Origin: Lucifuga dentata
Lineage: Eukaryota > Chordata > Actinopteri > Ophidiiformes > Bythitidae
Length of the DNA stretch: 64,000 bases
Assembly: GCA_014773175.1 (NCBI GenBank)
Contig: VXCM01002603.1
Span: 40,647 to 104,646 of the forward strand
Direction: 5' to 3'
A program made the translations under genes and the position numbers. The notes beneath the pieces were generated by a model, which made no database searches, was not told the origin of the DNA, and saw only the letters and a program-made list of their open reading frames with translations. The first letter of the stretch is position 1. Each line of letters starts with the position of its first letter. Positions 23,201 through 36,000 of this stretch are shown here, one piece after another.

Positions 23201-25923
23201 AGCAGCTCAGTCAAGAAAATATAGCCACAAAGCACTGAACAGATGCTGTGAAAAGCAAAATGACAGCTTTTTTTTTTTTTTTTAAATAAAAGAATAAGGA
23301 AACATTACAAAGCCTCAAAGAATTAAACAATGTATGTGAAAATCAGACAACAAATAGTAAGTCATAAGTGTTAGTAGTGAGCCGTGCTTGAGGTGTTAAT
23401 TGCACAGACTTAAAACTGTTCTGACGTTTGGAAGGATACAGAACATGTGAGTCTGGATAGTTGACTGAGGCCCAGCAGATGGAATTCACCTGAAATGTGA
23501 ACATTTATCAAGAGCGCAGATGACAAACTGGATAAATGGTAACTTCAGATTCAGGGTTCTGATGCTTATGATGGATCTAAATCTTGAACTGGTGTAAATC
23601 TTAAACTTAAGGTAAACGAGATCTCTACATATCCACAGTCAGCGCATCAGCTCCAGCAAACCCTTCACACCTTGCGGTTGGTGAAGTAGAGGTTGTCGCA
23701 CATTTCCACGGACAGAGAACCCCGGCTGCAGCTGCTGAATTTCATGATGCCATACTTGCAGCCTCCATGAGAGACATCGTTAACGGTGAAAACTCGCTCA
23801 CATGCCGAGTCCTCCTGAGGAAGACGAGATGAAAGAAGAAGATCAAGATCAGAAAGGTAACGCACGCTGGTTAATAAGCTTGATTCTCTTTGATTTAATA
23901 CAAATAGTATTGCTGTGTTTCATGCAGTGTGTATGCTCTAGCAATTTTGTGTGTGTGTGTGTGTGCTCACCACTATAATCCTGAAGTTGTCAGTGTTGGG
24001 GTCACTGCTGTCATTGCTCTGGATCTGGAGTTTGTGGCGTTTCATTTCATTGACCTTCACCTCGTGGATCAGCCTGGTGACACACAGTAACCATGGTAAC
24101 ATCAGCTAGCATCAGCATCATGCCTACAAACCTCATGTAGCTTCTGTTTTGTAGAGACAACGCACGTTATGAATACAGAAAGTGATTAATATATTTATAT
24201 TATTTGTTCAATCAGTCATGGAGCCTATCTGCTGGTGGCCAGAGCAAAAAACGGCACCGGTCTGAACCTAAATTAAATTTTTTCAAAATTTATTATTGCT
24301 TACTATATTTCAACATATTTCACTTTAATTGTGAACAACTTATGAAGTATTAAAAGTAATTTGGATGTCAGGAGAACAGTTGTGTGTGCATGTACACATG
24401 ATCAAACAGTTGTGATACAGTACCTACAATAAGAGTTCACAGGTAAAAGACCAAGGTGTCTTTTCTGCAGCAGCAGTGACGTGTTCAGTCCTTCTCTTGG
24501 TGCTTTCTGTGAAATAAATGATATCATAATGATACAGGATACAATAATTTCAGCACAGACTTTACCAAAGCAGTTTACAGGATCACCTACACCTGCAGGA
24601 CCACCGATCCAATCTATGAGACTATACTTTTCATTTCTAGAATAAATATAATTCAAAAATTTTAAATTTAATGTGGATTTTTTCCTGGCTACACTGTTAG
24701 CAAGAAAATGTCTATTTTTCAGATACAACAGACAACATTTTAATGCTGCAAGCTGGAAGATAGATTTTTTTTCCAAGCAGACTTACTTTTCTGGGCTTTT
24801 CGTCCTCTGTGAGCATCTGAGCTCTCTGTTTCTCTCTTTCTTTCTCCTGCAGCTGCTCTCTGGTCAGTGGGTTACAGTTATTGTGTCCCGGTAACAGGCG
24901 GAAATAACGGTTTTTCTCTGGGTCAAAGTAGAACCCTGGTAACTCTGGCAATGGAAAAGTAGACAGAGTTAAATGAATATGTTAAAGACAACAGCACTAC
25001 CAGGGTAACCAGATTCATAACAAACAAGCAGAATAAACATGTATGTCTCTTTTCCTGACTTATAAATGAAACCGCCTGATCCCGTTCATAAGCATGATGG
25101 TAAAATAATGAGAAAATCCGTTATTGTTGTCAGATAACTCACAAATTAAAATGTCAAATCTGTAAGCGTATTGTGTACTCATCTCAGGTTTACTAAATAA
25201 ATAAATAAAAACCTCACAAATTCCATTTTGAAGGTAACACAATGATTTCTGTCACATTCTACAATTACAAACCAGTCTTTTGAGAAATGTTAATGAGCTT
25301 AATTTGATTAGGGATCTCACCTGGTGCAGCACTACTGGACTTGGAGGAAAAGGATGATGAGGAAGATGAGGATGATGAGGATAATGAGGAAGAGGAGGCC
25401 TCATTGTCACAGTTCCTCTGAGAGGCTCTAAAAGATGGACCTGGATCACTGTGTCCATGCCTGTGGACAGAAATAAAATAGCTTCAATATTAACCCACAG
25501 GTGGATTGGGTTGCATTGTATTGCGATGCTTCTAATCATACGTCCCCTCAGCCTGAAAAGAACCACAGAACTGAATCAGCACTTCTATGACAGAGTGTCA
25601 ATTGAAATCAAAATCATAATCTTCATAAGTATACGTTTTATTGCCATTTATATATGTTGTATTAGATTGTATGGGTGCAAACTGCTAAAATAGCAACTGA
25701 GAAGATGCTGTATCTTCATTTAATCGTTCTAATGCAGTCTGCATTAGTTGCATACTTGATATGAATTGTATTAAGGAACAGATGTAGGGGTTTAGTAACT
25801 TGCTGAAACTTACCACAGATCGTCCAGCGTGGGTCTGTGCTGGTTACCTCTGTACCATCCGTGGCGGTGAGCACCGTGTTGTCTGTGCGTTCGCTGCCCT
25901 TCCCGCCTGTTCCACTTCTTCAT
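20249..25923 (-). CDS. dcaf4: DDB1- and CUL4-associated factor 4
   Basis: DCAF4 (WDR21) is a WD40 substrate receptor for CUL4-DDB1 E3 ubiquitin ligases. Thirteen coding exons on the minus strand: 25923-25814, 25460-25321, 24944-24787, 24506-24424, 24073-23971, 23814-23671, 23489-23440, 23193-23114, 22937-22848, 22560-22463, 22263-22087, 21699-21585, 20529-20249. Phases agree throughout and give 542 residues (human about 495). A basic N-terminus (MKKWNRREG) and a Ser-rich linker in exon 2 lead to [22 protein letters not shown] repeats follow; IKLWDVR in exon 12 is a WDxR-type DDB1 contact motif. The last exon carries RTIPSPHP and ends with about 30 residues more than I recall for human. It is head-to-head with dpf3, 1.17 kb between start codons. 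Confidence 0.95.
20670..21462 (-). mobile_element. PIF/Harbinger-like remnant in dcaf4 intron 12
   Basis: The ends are imperfect inverted repeats: TTAGGCCTCATTCACCAA near 20670 against ATGAGGCACTTCATCAATAT read inward from 21462. On the minus strand from 21186 a frame begins [20 protein letters not shown], similar to the N-terminus of the Myb-like second protein of Harbinger elements. It decays after about 30 residues. A non-autonomous copy is likely; classification is inference. Confidence 0.45.
22800..22829. repeat. Poly(A) tract with N
   Basis: A homopolymer of A with one N (22812), in dcaf4 intron 9, close to the exon 9 donor. It is probably a contig join. Confidence 0.8.
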
Positions 25924-27095
25924 CCCCGCTGTTTATTCTCCGAAGCACAATAAAAAAAAAGTAACCCAGCTCTGACCTACATTCACTTCTGCATGTGTGT
26001 GTTTGTGTGTAAAACCAGGCGATGCAGCGTGTTTACTTTTTAGCTAACTTAGCTAAATTGGCTATCGTGGTTATTTCTGAGCTAGCATTAGCTTGAATAT
26101 TTTCCTGCTATTTTTGGTATTAATGCTGAACATTCACATAATTAAATGCACACATGGTTTTAATACTCAACAAAGCCACATTCCGGCAGAGATAAATTAT
26201 TATGTTCCCTAAAATTACATAAAATTCCATTTAAACGTCAGCTAAGCTAAGCTAAGTCAGTGCTCGTACAAACTTTCTTCCATGTTGCCCCGCCCTCCAT
26301 GATTTCATTGGCTGCTCCCTGTCTGACGTTTCAGACATTCATTGGTTTTCCTCTTATTTTTTTTTTACGCCACCAGAACATTATAAAACATTTTATTATT
26401 ACATTTATTTATTTGAGAAATGTTTTAATTTTATATTTAAATTTATTTATTTATTTATAATATATCCTCGGCTTTCATTTTGATGTGTCTTGCCTGATTT
26501 GTATTGCCTGATGTTGTATGTTGTACATGTTCATGTTGTTCTTTGTTCTCTAATAAAGATTTGAGGGAAAAAAATATTTATTTTTTCATCAGAACATTGA
26601 ACAGGAAAAAAAAACACTAAAATATATCACTCATAATATACAATAACTCAACTGAACGTATTCCGTTTAATCTTCTATTCATCTAAATGTATTAAAAGAA
26701 ATATGTGCATGATGGTTTACATTGTCCACACAGCCTTCAAGTAACTATTCTGACAAAGAGCATCTCATTATGATACAGATCAATATGTTTAATAACACTC
26801 TTGTTTTGATTCCTGATATTCTTATGTGAAATAAATAATATTTTAAATGTATTTCATAAAAGTATAATGATGCTGTTACATATGTACCAAGAGAGAGACA
26901 TTGGTTTTGACAGTTTTCTCTGAAGCCACGCCTAAAGTCTTGATGCTGGTGTTGCATTGGTAGGGAGCGCAGCGCCCAGAACCGCATTGGCTGTTTTTTT
27001 TTTTTTTTTTTTTTNTTTTTTTTTTTTTTTTTTTCCCATAAGGGTCCCAAACTACACCGAGATTTTGGAATATTGCGTTACAGTCTTGCAGGAAA
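25924..27095. promoter_or_regulatory. Divergent region dcaf4/dpf3
   Basis: The two start codons are 1.17 kb apart on opposite strands, so both promoters should be here. CCAAT-box-like motifs (CATTGG) occur near 26306, 26340, 26957 and 26985. There is no CpG-rich block and no TATA box that I trust. A poly(T) tract with an N (27015) lies 60-100 bases before the dpf3 start. Confidence 0.45.
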
Positions 27096-30000
27096 ATGGC
27101 GACTGTCATTCATAATCCTCTGAAATCGTAAGTAAATTTTAAAAATTGTTCATAAGTAATTGCACAGTTTGATTATAATTAGTATTTCCGCACATGCTTC
27201 ATATAGGGTTGAATACATCCACAAATTGAACACAGCCATGTAGACTCTTGGATAGTCTGCGTGTCTGTGTGTGAATTGCAGGTATAGTATTCTGCTTGCT
27301 GGGTTGTGTAATACTAATATAAAAGCATGCACTCGTATACATTCTGCAGAGAAAAACATCTATAACGCGCGCAAATGTCTGCACACACTCATGCACTTGG
27401 TTGCACTTATACAGAAAGTTGCCATTGGCCACATTCTGCTTTTAAACGACTGAAGGAAGTTTGTTTGCAGTTTTCTTTGTCACAGTATTTGCAAAGATAA
27501 TTTTATGCAATTACGTTGCAAAGCGCATATTGAGCTGCACGGTTCACTGCACGACCCGTGTTTTCCCAGCAAGTGGCAAATTCATGCAATGATAGAAGAT
27601 TCTTACAAATTAGTATTATATCAATTTCTTTCTCTTGCATGCAGAGGAAATTGAATTCGGTTTTCGGAGAGATGCAGCTTTCCCTGAAGTTTAAACAGGG
27701 TTTTTACACGGTGCAGTGTTTGATCCTAACAAATGCAAATCACAACTTCTAATTTGTAGTACCAACCTAAGATCCACCCATGCATTAAATTATATTTTGG
27801 TAAAACATGCAAAAATAGTCAAACGTGATGTTTTACCTCATTGGATTTGCCTGTCAGCAGTACGCAGTCTCAGTATTTATGCGTATGAGCTCAGATTTTG
27901 TCATTTGGGCCATTTATGAATATAAATCTTTTTTTTTTTTTTTTANTTTTTTTTTTTTTTTTAATGTCTGCCATGCCTGAAGCCTTTGCAGCTCAGTCTG
28001 TTTTGTTGAGCTGCTGTCTGCAGATGTTTACCGCTGCTCATGTGGAATGTGCGCAGAGTAATCACAAAGATATTGTGCAGGGGGTCATGAATATTTTCAA
28101 AAAGCATGTTTTGACAGGAATATAGCAGATTAGCAAAAGTTGATAGCATGCTTTGAAATAAAGCAGACATAAGATATCTGCCTGCTTTTACTCAAAGACA
28201 ACTTTGAAACACTGTTAGAAATATTGTTTTTGGAAACAGAAATATTTGCAGCTGTTAACTATGCCCCCTATGGCATAAATAATAAGAAAAATGATATTTA
28301 TCAAACAAATATATTGTAGTGTTTAGGGAAAAGGAGAGTTTTGTAGGAGAGCTTCCTTTTGTTGGATCAAAAATGTCCTATTCTACATGCAGCACTTGAA
28401 CATATTACTGTTTGGCATGAAATAGACTGTCAGGCAAACATAGATTTAATCCGATATTCTAGCAAAACAGATTAGGCTGGAGAAAATATATCTACTGTAT
28501 GTGTGTGTAAGTGTGTGTGTCTGTAGTTGTGCATGTAGAGCAGCAGATTAGGGACATCCCGGTATTCCCCAGGGTCCATCTGTTAAGAGAGAGGTGCATG
28601 GAAAAAAAGATGGAGAAGGAGAAATGGAGGGAGGGAGGGAGCCCCATCTGCCCTTCATCTATGGCAAGACTTTCTCAGACAGACCACCCACCCCACAGAA
28701 AATGATGTCCGTGAATGTGTGGACTCCTACCAACACACATGCATCAGCCCTGTACAAAAGAAAATGTCTGAACATGTCTGTGAAATGACCACATAAAATG
28801 TGTCAAATATTAATAAAGTCACATAATATTCCACAACACAGAGGATTACTAGTCACAAAATCACGTCACATATGAGTTTTAACCAGCGGGAAATAATGCT
28901 GTGGTCTACTTTTCAGCCAGTGTCTGTTTGAAACAATAGGAGAGACTGTGTCGTCTGTCCTCAGGATGTAGCTGGTGAATCATATGCAGTCAATAAGAAT
29001 GGAGGAATCATCTCTCCAGCTCTCCTGCCGGTGCAGAGCCGTCTAAATGAATTATAACCGTCAGCATCTGGCATTAAATCCGTCTGGTTTTCTAGACTCA
29101 TTCACTCGTGTTTAACTATGCGTATTTACTTGATTTATTTAAACCTTCACTTTACAAAGAGCTCTTTGTGATTTGAACCTGGGAGGCCGTGCAGGATGGG
29201 ACTTCATAAAGAGCTGACGTGACCAATGCAGTTCATATACAGGAAAGACTGATTAAATGCAATGCAAGAGTCCTTTTGTGTTATTTTTTTATGATCCCGT
29301 TTGGATTTATAATGAGTGAAAGAGCTCAGATGGAGAGCTGTTTGCTGTGTTTGCATACAGATTGAAAGGACGCAGGATGAGATTTAGGGAAATGTAAAGG
29401 AGGTGGAGAATGGGTGTGTGTGTGTGTGNGGGGGGGGGGGGGGTTATGCATATGGCATTGTGTATTTTTATTGTAGGTATTTTTTTATGTGTGAGTGCGT
29501 GTATGTGCGTTTCTTTGCATGTGTTTGTGGTTTTCTGAGGCCATGCACCCCTCCCCCCAATTTGCATAAGAGGGAGTGTGAGTGAGTGATGGAGGGTGTT
29601 GGGGAGGGGGGGGTGTTCTGTCTGGCTGCATTTACTGCATGTATTTATACTACACCCTAAACACAAGGGCGAACCCTGGCCTTTGTCTCTCTCAGCCCAG
29701 TGAATGGGAATGTCCGGGAATGGTTTCCAGGCACTGGGAATTAAATGGCCAGAAGCATTTTTTTATAGGCAGACTCCATGGAGTGATCAATCCTTTTTTT
29801 TTCTTTCCTTTTTCCCTCTTCCACACATGAAACTGGCACATATTTTTCTTTTTATGTGTGTGCGTGAATACATTATTCTTTACGTATAAATTGGTGCTCA
29901 CAGAGATGATGTTTTTGGCTTGGACACACATTTTCTCATATTTCCTCTGGTGATACCCCGCTGTGGAAGTGCGTTATCCCTCAACCCACCTCCCCCCCAC

Positions 30001-33000
30001 AGCTAAACNCCCCCCCCCCCCAAACTGCATTCTGCCCCCTTTCCCTTTTCCCTCTTTTGTGTCTGTTTGTGCAGGGACAAGTATGTGTTTGAGAGCGCTC
30101 GTGCATACACACATGCATGTGTTTGAGAGAAAATGAGTGTGACAGGGTTTGAAAGGGAACACGTGTGCCCTGGGACATATAGCACCCCTCCTCTTCCCTC
30201 CTATTCTGCCTCCTCGGCTCCTCCTCCTCCTCGCCTCCCTCCGCTCTGTTTTATCCACTGCATAGCCTACAAAGTGCCACAAAGACGTCTCTCAGTGCCC
30301 ACATGTTGTTGCCCTTAGCTTCCTCTCCTCCTCTGCTCCCTCTTTAGTTCCACCAAAATCTTATCCAAAACTGGACTTCAGGTTCTCTTTGTCCCTTTAG
30401 GGATATAAACCCCTTCTATTACTACACACTTTAACTTTGAAATGATCCTCTAAAATACTAAACACAACAGCTCTGCACAGTTTATGAGCAGCATGTGATT
30501 TTTCCTATGAATTTTATATTTTCTCTAACTCCTACTGTCACTACACTACTAATAATATTAAACTAAAAATATATAAATTTATGTAGTACGATCTAAAATT
30601 CTTCCAAGTTTTATGTTACTACTGCAGCCAATGCAAAGTTTTTTTGTTTTTTTTTAATTTATCTATGTTATAGCTTCAGAAAAATATATTATGTTGGAAG
30701 CATCATGGTAGCAGCATCTCCTTAAAATGCGAGAGCATTTGCAACTGCTTGAGCTCCTCAATACACACACACACACACACACACCTGCATGCATGCCTAC
30801 ACTCAGACACACAGGCGCTTCAGACTGAAAGCAAACTTTGACCAGTTAATCTAATTGGAGAAATTAAACTAAATTAGTTGGTGGTTGTTCTGCAAACAAC
30901 CCTTTAGCCTAGTTTGCACATTAGAGGCTAATGTTAGCATGTTTTTATATTTCTTGTATTTTTCCATGAAGGACACCAGAGACACAAGTCTGTGTCTGAT
31001 TTATGTGTAGATGCTCAGATTTGCATGAAATTTGTCTGATATCATGAGGCATAGACAGTTTGCTAATATGGTAAATAGGCAAATACGATATATACTTGAC
31101 TATAAGCCGACCCCAATTTTGACCTGCAAATTTAGATTTTTAAAGAAACCCGCATATAAGCTGACCCCTGGTGTTGTTCCATCAATTTATTTGTTTAGCA
31201 AATTACCTGTTTTTTCTGAGAATTATCATAGTATTCCTGTGATTTTATGAAAATAATCCACATACCGGTAAACATGATATTTATTTCAGCAGCTGATTAC
31301 CGTAACTGACGGATCACGGCTTACTGGCCGCCACAAAATGTGCTGAATAAGATGTTTAGTCAGGAAATACATCATTCTAAGGTATGATTTAAACTAGTTT
31401 CCATGAGTAGTGGTAATGGGTAGTATTTCCACCCCTGGAAATTTTGTTCTCTGGGATTTGATTTGAATTTCTCGTGTATTAAGCCGACCCCTGATTTGTG
31501 TTGCGAAATTTGGTAAAAGGTAAAAAAAACCAACAAAAAAAAACTCAGCTTATACTTGAGTGTATATGGTACTTAACAGGGCAGCGGCTATCAAGATGAG
31601 GCAAGAGGCTACAGTGCAGGGAAGTCATAACAAGTAAGAAATTAAAGTATAAAACGGTAATATGAGGTTTACCTCCTGTGGCAGCTTTACAGATGTTGAG
31701 ATCTCAGCCTGAGTGCTGCAGACAGCTCGTTAAAATGAGTGACAAGGACGTGAACACGGCAAACCCAGGAGGAAGGAAACTGACAAAACATGTTCCGCCT
31801 CAAGGCAAAATGTGGATTATTGTAGCTTTAAGCGAAAGTGGTGAATCAAAGTTTAAATAAAGCGTCTTTGCAGGAGAATTTTCTGAGACGTGTTATGTCT
31901 CTAAATGAAAGGGGAGGAGATGAACACAGATTTATAGAGAAGTGTGACAGGCGATTTATTCTAAAAGTCATGAATTATGTCAGAGATTAATAGTTGTGTT
32001 TCAAAAGGAGGAAGAAGAGAAGAGTGACAGAAATATATGACAGAAGAGAAAGAATGATGAGAGGTGTGACAGAAGAAAGGCTGATAAGTAGAACTTTGCA
32101 TCTGTGTGAATATTCATAATGTCTATAAGATCTTCATTGAAACTGAATTCATTCATTTCATCCTTTTTGGCTCAAATTTATGCACATGAAATGGAATTTT
32201 CATCTCAGCTGTACAGTGAGCTTTGTTTTAAAGGACCATACCAGCCATTTTGCATGTTTGAGCCTAATATATTCAATTTTCATACATGTTACGTTACTGA
32301 CAATCATTTCCCAAAGGATAAAACTGTATTTCAGTTTTCCTGATATTTTGCAAAATCTCTTAATCTTTCAAAATCAAATATTCAAGTGATACACCCACCT
32401 TAAAAATCCATGTTTCTCCTGCTAATAGTTACACAGCCTTATGAAGTCACGGTCCTTTAAATTTTTCCATAAACGCAGGTCTTCTTTTGGGACTATATTC
32501 CCCGGTGGAGGCATACATTCACTCCACACTTTTTATTGCACTTAAACGCTAAAATTACATAACTTCAAAAAAACCTGAATATTCAAGTTGATGGATTACC
32601 TATCCCAAGAATGTTTCAAGTTGATTTTAGTAGCATACCAGAATGAACTGAAACTAATGGAGGTCTGGAAGGTAGGAAAAACATTTTTAATTCACCGTTC
32701 CAGTAGTATGCTTTGGGAAATGATTGTCAGTAACGTTACATGTATGAAAATTGAATATATTAGGCTCAAACATGCAAAATGGCTGGTATGGTCCTTTAAA
32801 TCATGTGCACCTGAAGAAGGGAAAAGGAGGAAGAGAAACTGTGAGGAGAAAACTGCAGAGTAGATGGTAAGATCACAATGGAAAAATCCTCGTCCTCTTT
32901 TACCTTCTACAACCCTTTAAAGGAGCATACTGGTGGTTTTTTGAAGTGAATTTACTTAGTTACTTTCCACATCTGTTGGAGAGAGAAAGACAGTTCTTCT

Positions 33001-36000
33001 CCTCTCCTCTCCTCTCCTCGTTAATCTTACCTGAAATCAGTGACCTGTAAACGATTAACAAGAGCGGACGGAACGGCGCTCTGCCCATCATTGCTCCTGT
33101 GCTTTTGATAAAAGCGACCTTCACATACACACACACACACACAACACACAAAGCGTCTCTGTGCAAGTATGGCAGCAATTCCAACAATCGTAGCGACACA
33201 CACACACAGGCACAAACACAAACATGCAAACATGCAGCAACTGCAGATTCCATCAGTATCCAGGAAGTTGATGACATGCAAAACTGTACTTACATAACCG
33301 CCATCATACGCTTTAACGGGGACGTGGGGGTACGGTGTGACCTGTGGAGGGGGGATATCAGGACACACACACCATGCACATATGGCAAATAGATGAAGAT
33401 ACACACACGTCTCTATACTCTGACTTAAAAACATGCACACAATGCAGACAAACCCACAGAGGCACACACACATACACACACTTATGTAAGAGTTTATGAA
33501 GCTGCCGGGGGACGTTACACACACACTTTGTTACTGACAACAGGCAGAATGACACAGGAAACTGGGATGACAGAAGTAGGGAAAGGTTTGATTCAGGCAG
33601 CACAAAGTGACAGCAGGGAAAATGCTTCGCCTCCGGGAATGTGAGTCATGTGACAGACGGACTCTTTAGGAGGACGTTAAAACCACACGTCACCAACACG
33701 CCAGCTGTATTCCTCACTGTTCAGGAAAACCTCAGCCAGTCTACCTGCTAGCATGGCAGGATTTTTTTTATATTCCTTTTCTTACAAATCAAACACCCTC
33801 TTCATATCTTTCTCTTCCTCTACTTTCCTTTTTCTCTCTCGTCTGTACATGCAGTACCTGGTCCTCAACCTCTCACCCCTTCTCCCTTCCCCCCATCCTC
33901 TTCCTCTTTCCTCCATCTGCCCTCTCCGCCCAGCGAACACTGCACATCTTTGTGAGATTCAGTGTGACCAGAGTGCTGGTCTTTGTCCAGCTTGGCATTC
34001 TTTACATATCTGCGTAAAAAAAAAAAAAAAAAATTCCACAGAACACCCTTCTCTGCTCAGCCAGTCAGACAGACAGGATGAAAGACAGACAGGTATGCAG
34101 ACAGACAGACAGATAATGAGACCCCCCCCCCAGCAGCAAGAAATCACTGATGACTTGATGTTGGCTTGGATGAGGAAGACGTCGGAATTGAAGATGAGGA
34201 ATTCTTGGTGGAAACATGGATGAGTAATTTTGGATTCAAAATTTGGGTTTTCAGAGGAGATAACACACTGAATACCGTCTTCATAGCCATGTCCCATCCA
34301 ACGGCTGCCCCTGCTGGCCAAGTATAAAGGACCATACTGGTGGTTTTGCATGTTTGAGCCCAATAAACACATTACATACACATTACTGACAGCCATTTTC
34401 AATGGTTGGTAGTATTGTATGTATTTATTGGGCTTAAACATGCAAAATCACCAGTATGGTCCTTTAAATCCTACCAGAACAGTTTTTTTTTTAAATGTCA
34501 CAAATCACGTGCCTTAATTTCCCACGATGTGAATAAATAAAGGATGCTTAAAATATTCAGTAGTAAGGTTAGTTATGTAAAATGCAGATGTTTCGTCTTT
34601 GGTTTGTTCTGTCTGTAATTAGCTTTTCTGCAGAAATCGTTAAATTATCCTTCAACACCAAACTTCCTGTAACAAACTCAGACAAAATGTGGAGAGAAAT
34701 CCAGGCCTTAATCTAACGTTACCCAGAACTGGACAGGACTGTGACTTTCTAAATATCACCTAACGTTAGCATTGTGCTGTAAATCTGTTGGATGAACGGC
34801 ATGAATAAACTTTAACGTGGTAAACATCAAAGGTTTGGGAAACTTAAGTTTCACAGTTTGTCAGTTTAATGAAAGAAGTTGATGTAAGAAAATCTAAAGT
34901 CGTTTTTTTTTCTGTCTGTGTAACTGTCTGTCCTCCACTGATGTCTGTCTACCTGCCTGCCTGCCTGTCTATCTCTGTCTGTCTACCTGTCTAACTGTCT
35001 TCCTGTCTATCTGCTTGCCTGTCTGTCTGCCTACCTGCCTGTCTGCCTGTCTGTCTTCCTGTCTGTCTGTCTCTGTCTTCCTGTCTGCCTGTCTGTCTGT
35101 CTCTCTGTCTACCTGCCTGCTTGTCTGTCTGCCTGTCTGTCTCTCTGTCTGTCTGTCTCTCTGCTTGTCTCTCTGTCTCTCTGTCTGTCTGTCTGTCTGC
35201 CTGTCTCTGGTCAGGCTGGGTGACCAGTTCTACAGGGAGGCCATTGAACACTGTCGCAGCTACAACGCCCGTCTGTGTGCAGAGCGTAGCGTCCGCATGC
35301 CGTTCCTGGATTCTCAGACCGGTNTACAACGCCCGTCTGTGTGCAGAGCGTAGCGTCCGCATGCCGTTCCTGGATTCTCAGACCGGTGTGGCGCAGAACA
35401 ACTGCTACATCTGGATGGAACAGCGCCACCGCCAGCCAGGTGGGAACACTGCATATTAACTAATAACCCTCCTTAAAGGACTATACTGGTGGTTTTGCAT
35501 GTTTGAGGCTGATAAATACAACCTGCATACACGTTACATTAGTGTCAACCATTTCCAAAATACTACTGGATTGGTAAATATTAGAATTGTTTTTCCTACC
35601 TTCCACACTGCCATTAGTTTCAGTTCATTCCAGTACGCTATTAAAATCAACTTAAGACTTGAAACGTGCTTGAAACATAATCCATCACAGCAAAAATGAC
35701 GTCTATTAATTTTTTGTTTAAGTTACTTTATTTAACTGATACAACACGAAGCTGTACAGGAGATAACGTATGTCTCCGCCAGGGAATATAGTCCCAAGAG
35801 AAGATGACTTGGGACTATAAAAAGGGAAAGCCGAAAGGAAAAGAAGATTTATTGGACATAAATATGCAAAATCACTGGTATGCTCCTTTAACCATGCCTT
35901 ACAATTCATATGAATAGATGGATGGATCCCTTCATCCCTACTTTTGTTTATTTCATAAGCCACCATTACAGTCTTGTGGATTTGTCCAGAATGGGATCTA

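Noticed and set aside
29582..30318. G-rich, C-rich and GT-rich runs suggesting a CpG island or G-quadruplex promoter
   Set aside because: Both long G/C runs end at Ns and look like assembly ends of simple repeats; there is no exon nearby.
33027..33524. A 165-codon minus-strand frame rich in Cys and Val
   Set aside because: Made largely of GT/CA repeat translation in dpf3 intron 1; no start context or splice support.
33959..34441. A 160-codon minus-strand frame
   Set aside because: It runs through the hairpin MITE and a poly(A) tract; composition is not protein-like.
34991..35362. Minus-strand frame rich in RQTDRQTD repeats
   Set aside because: Translation of the CTGT microsatellite and of duplicated dpf3 exon 2 sequence; no domain.
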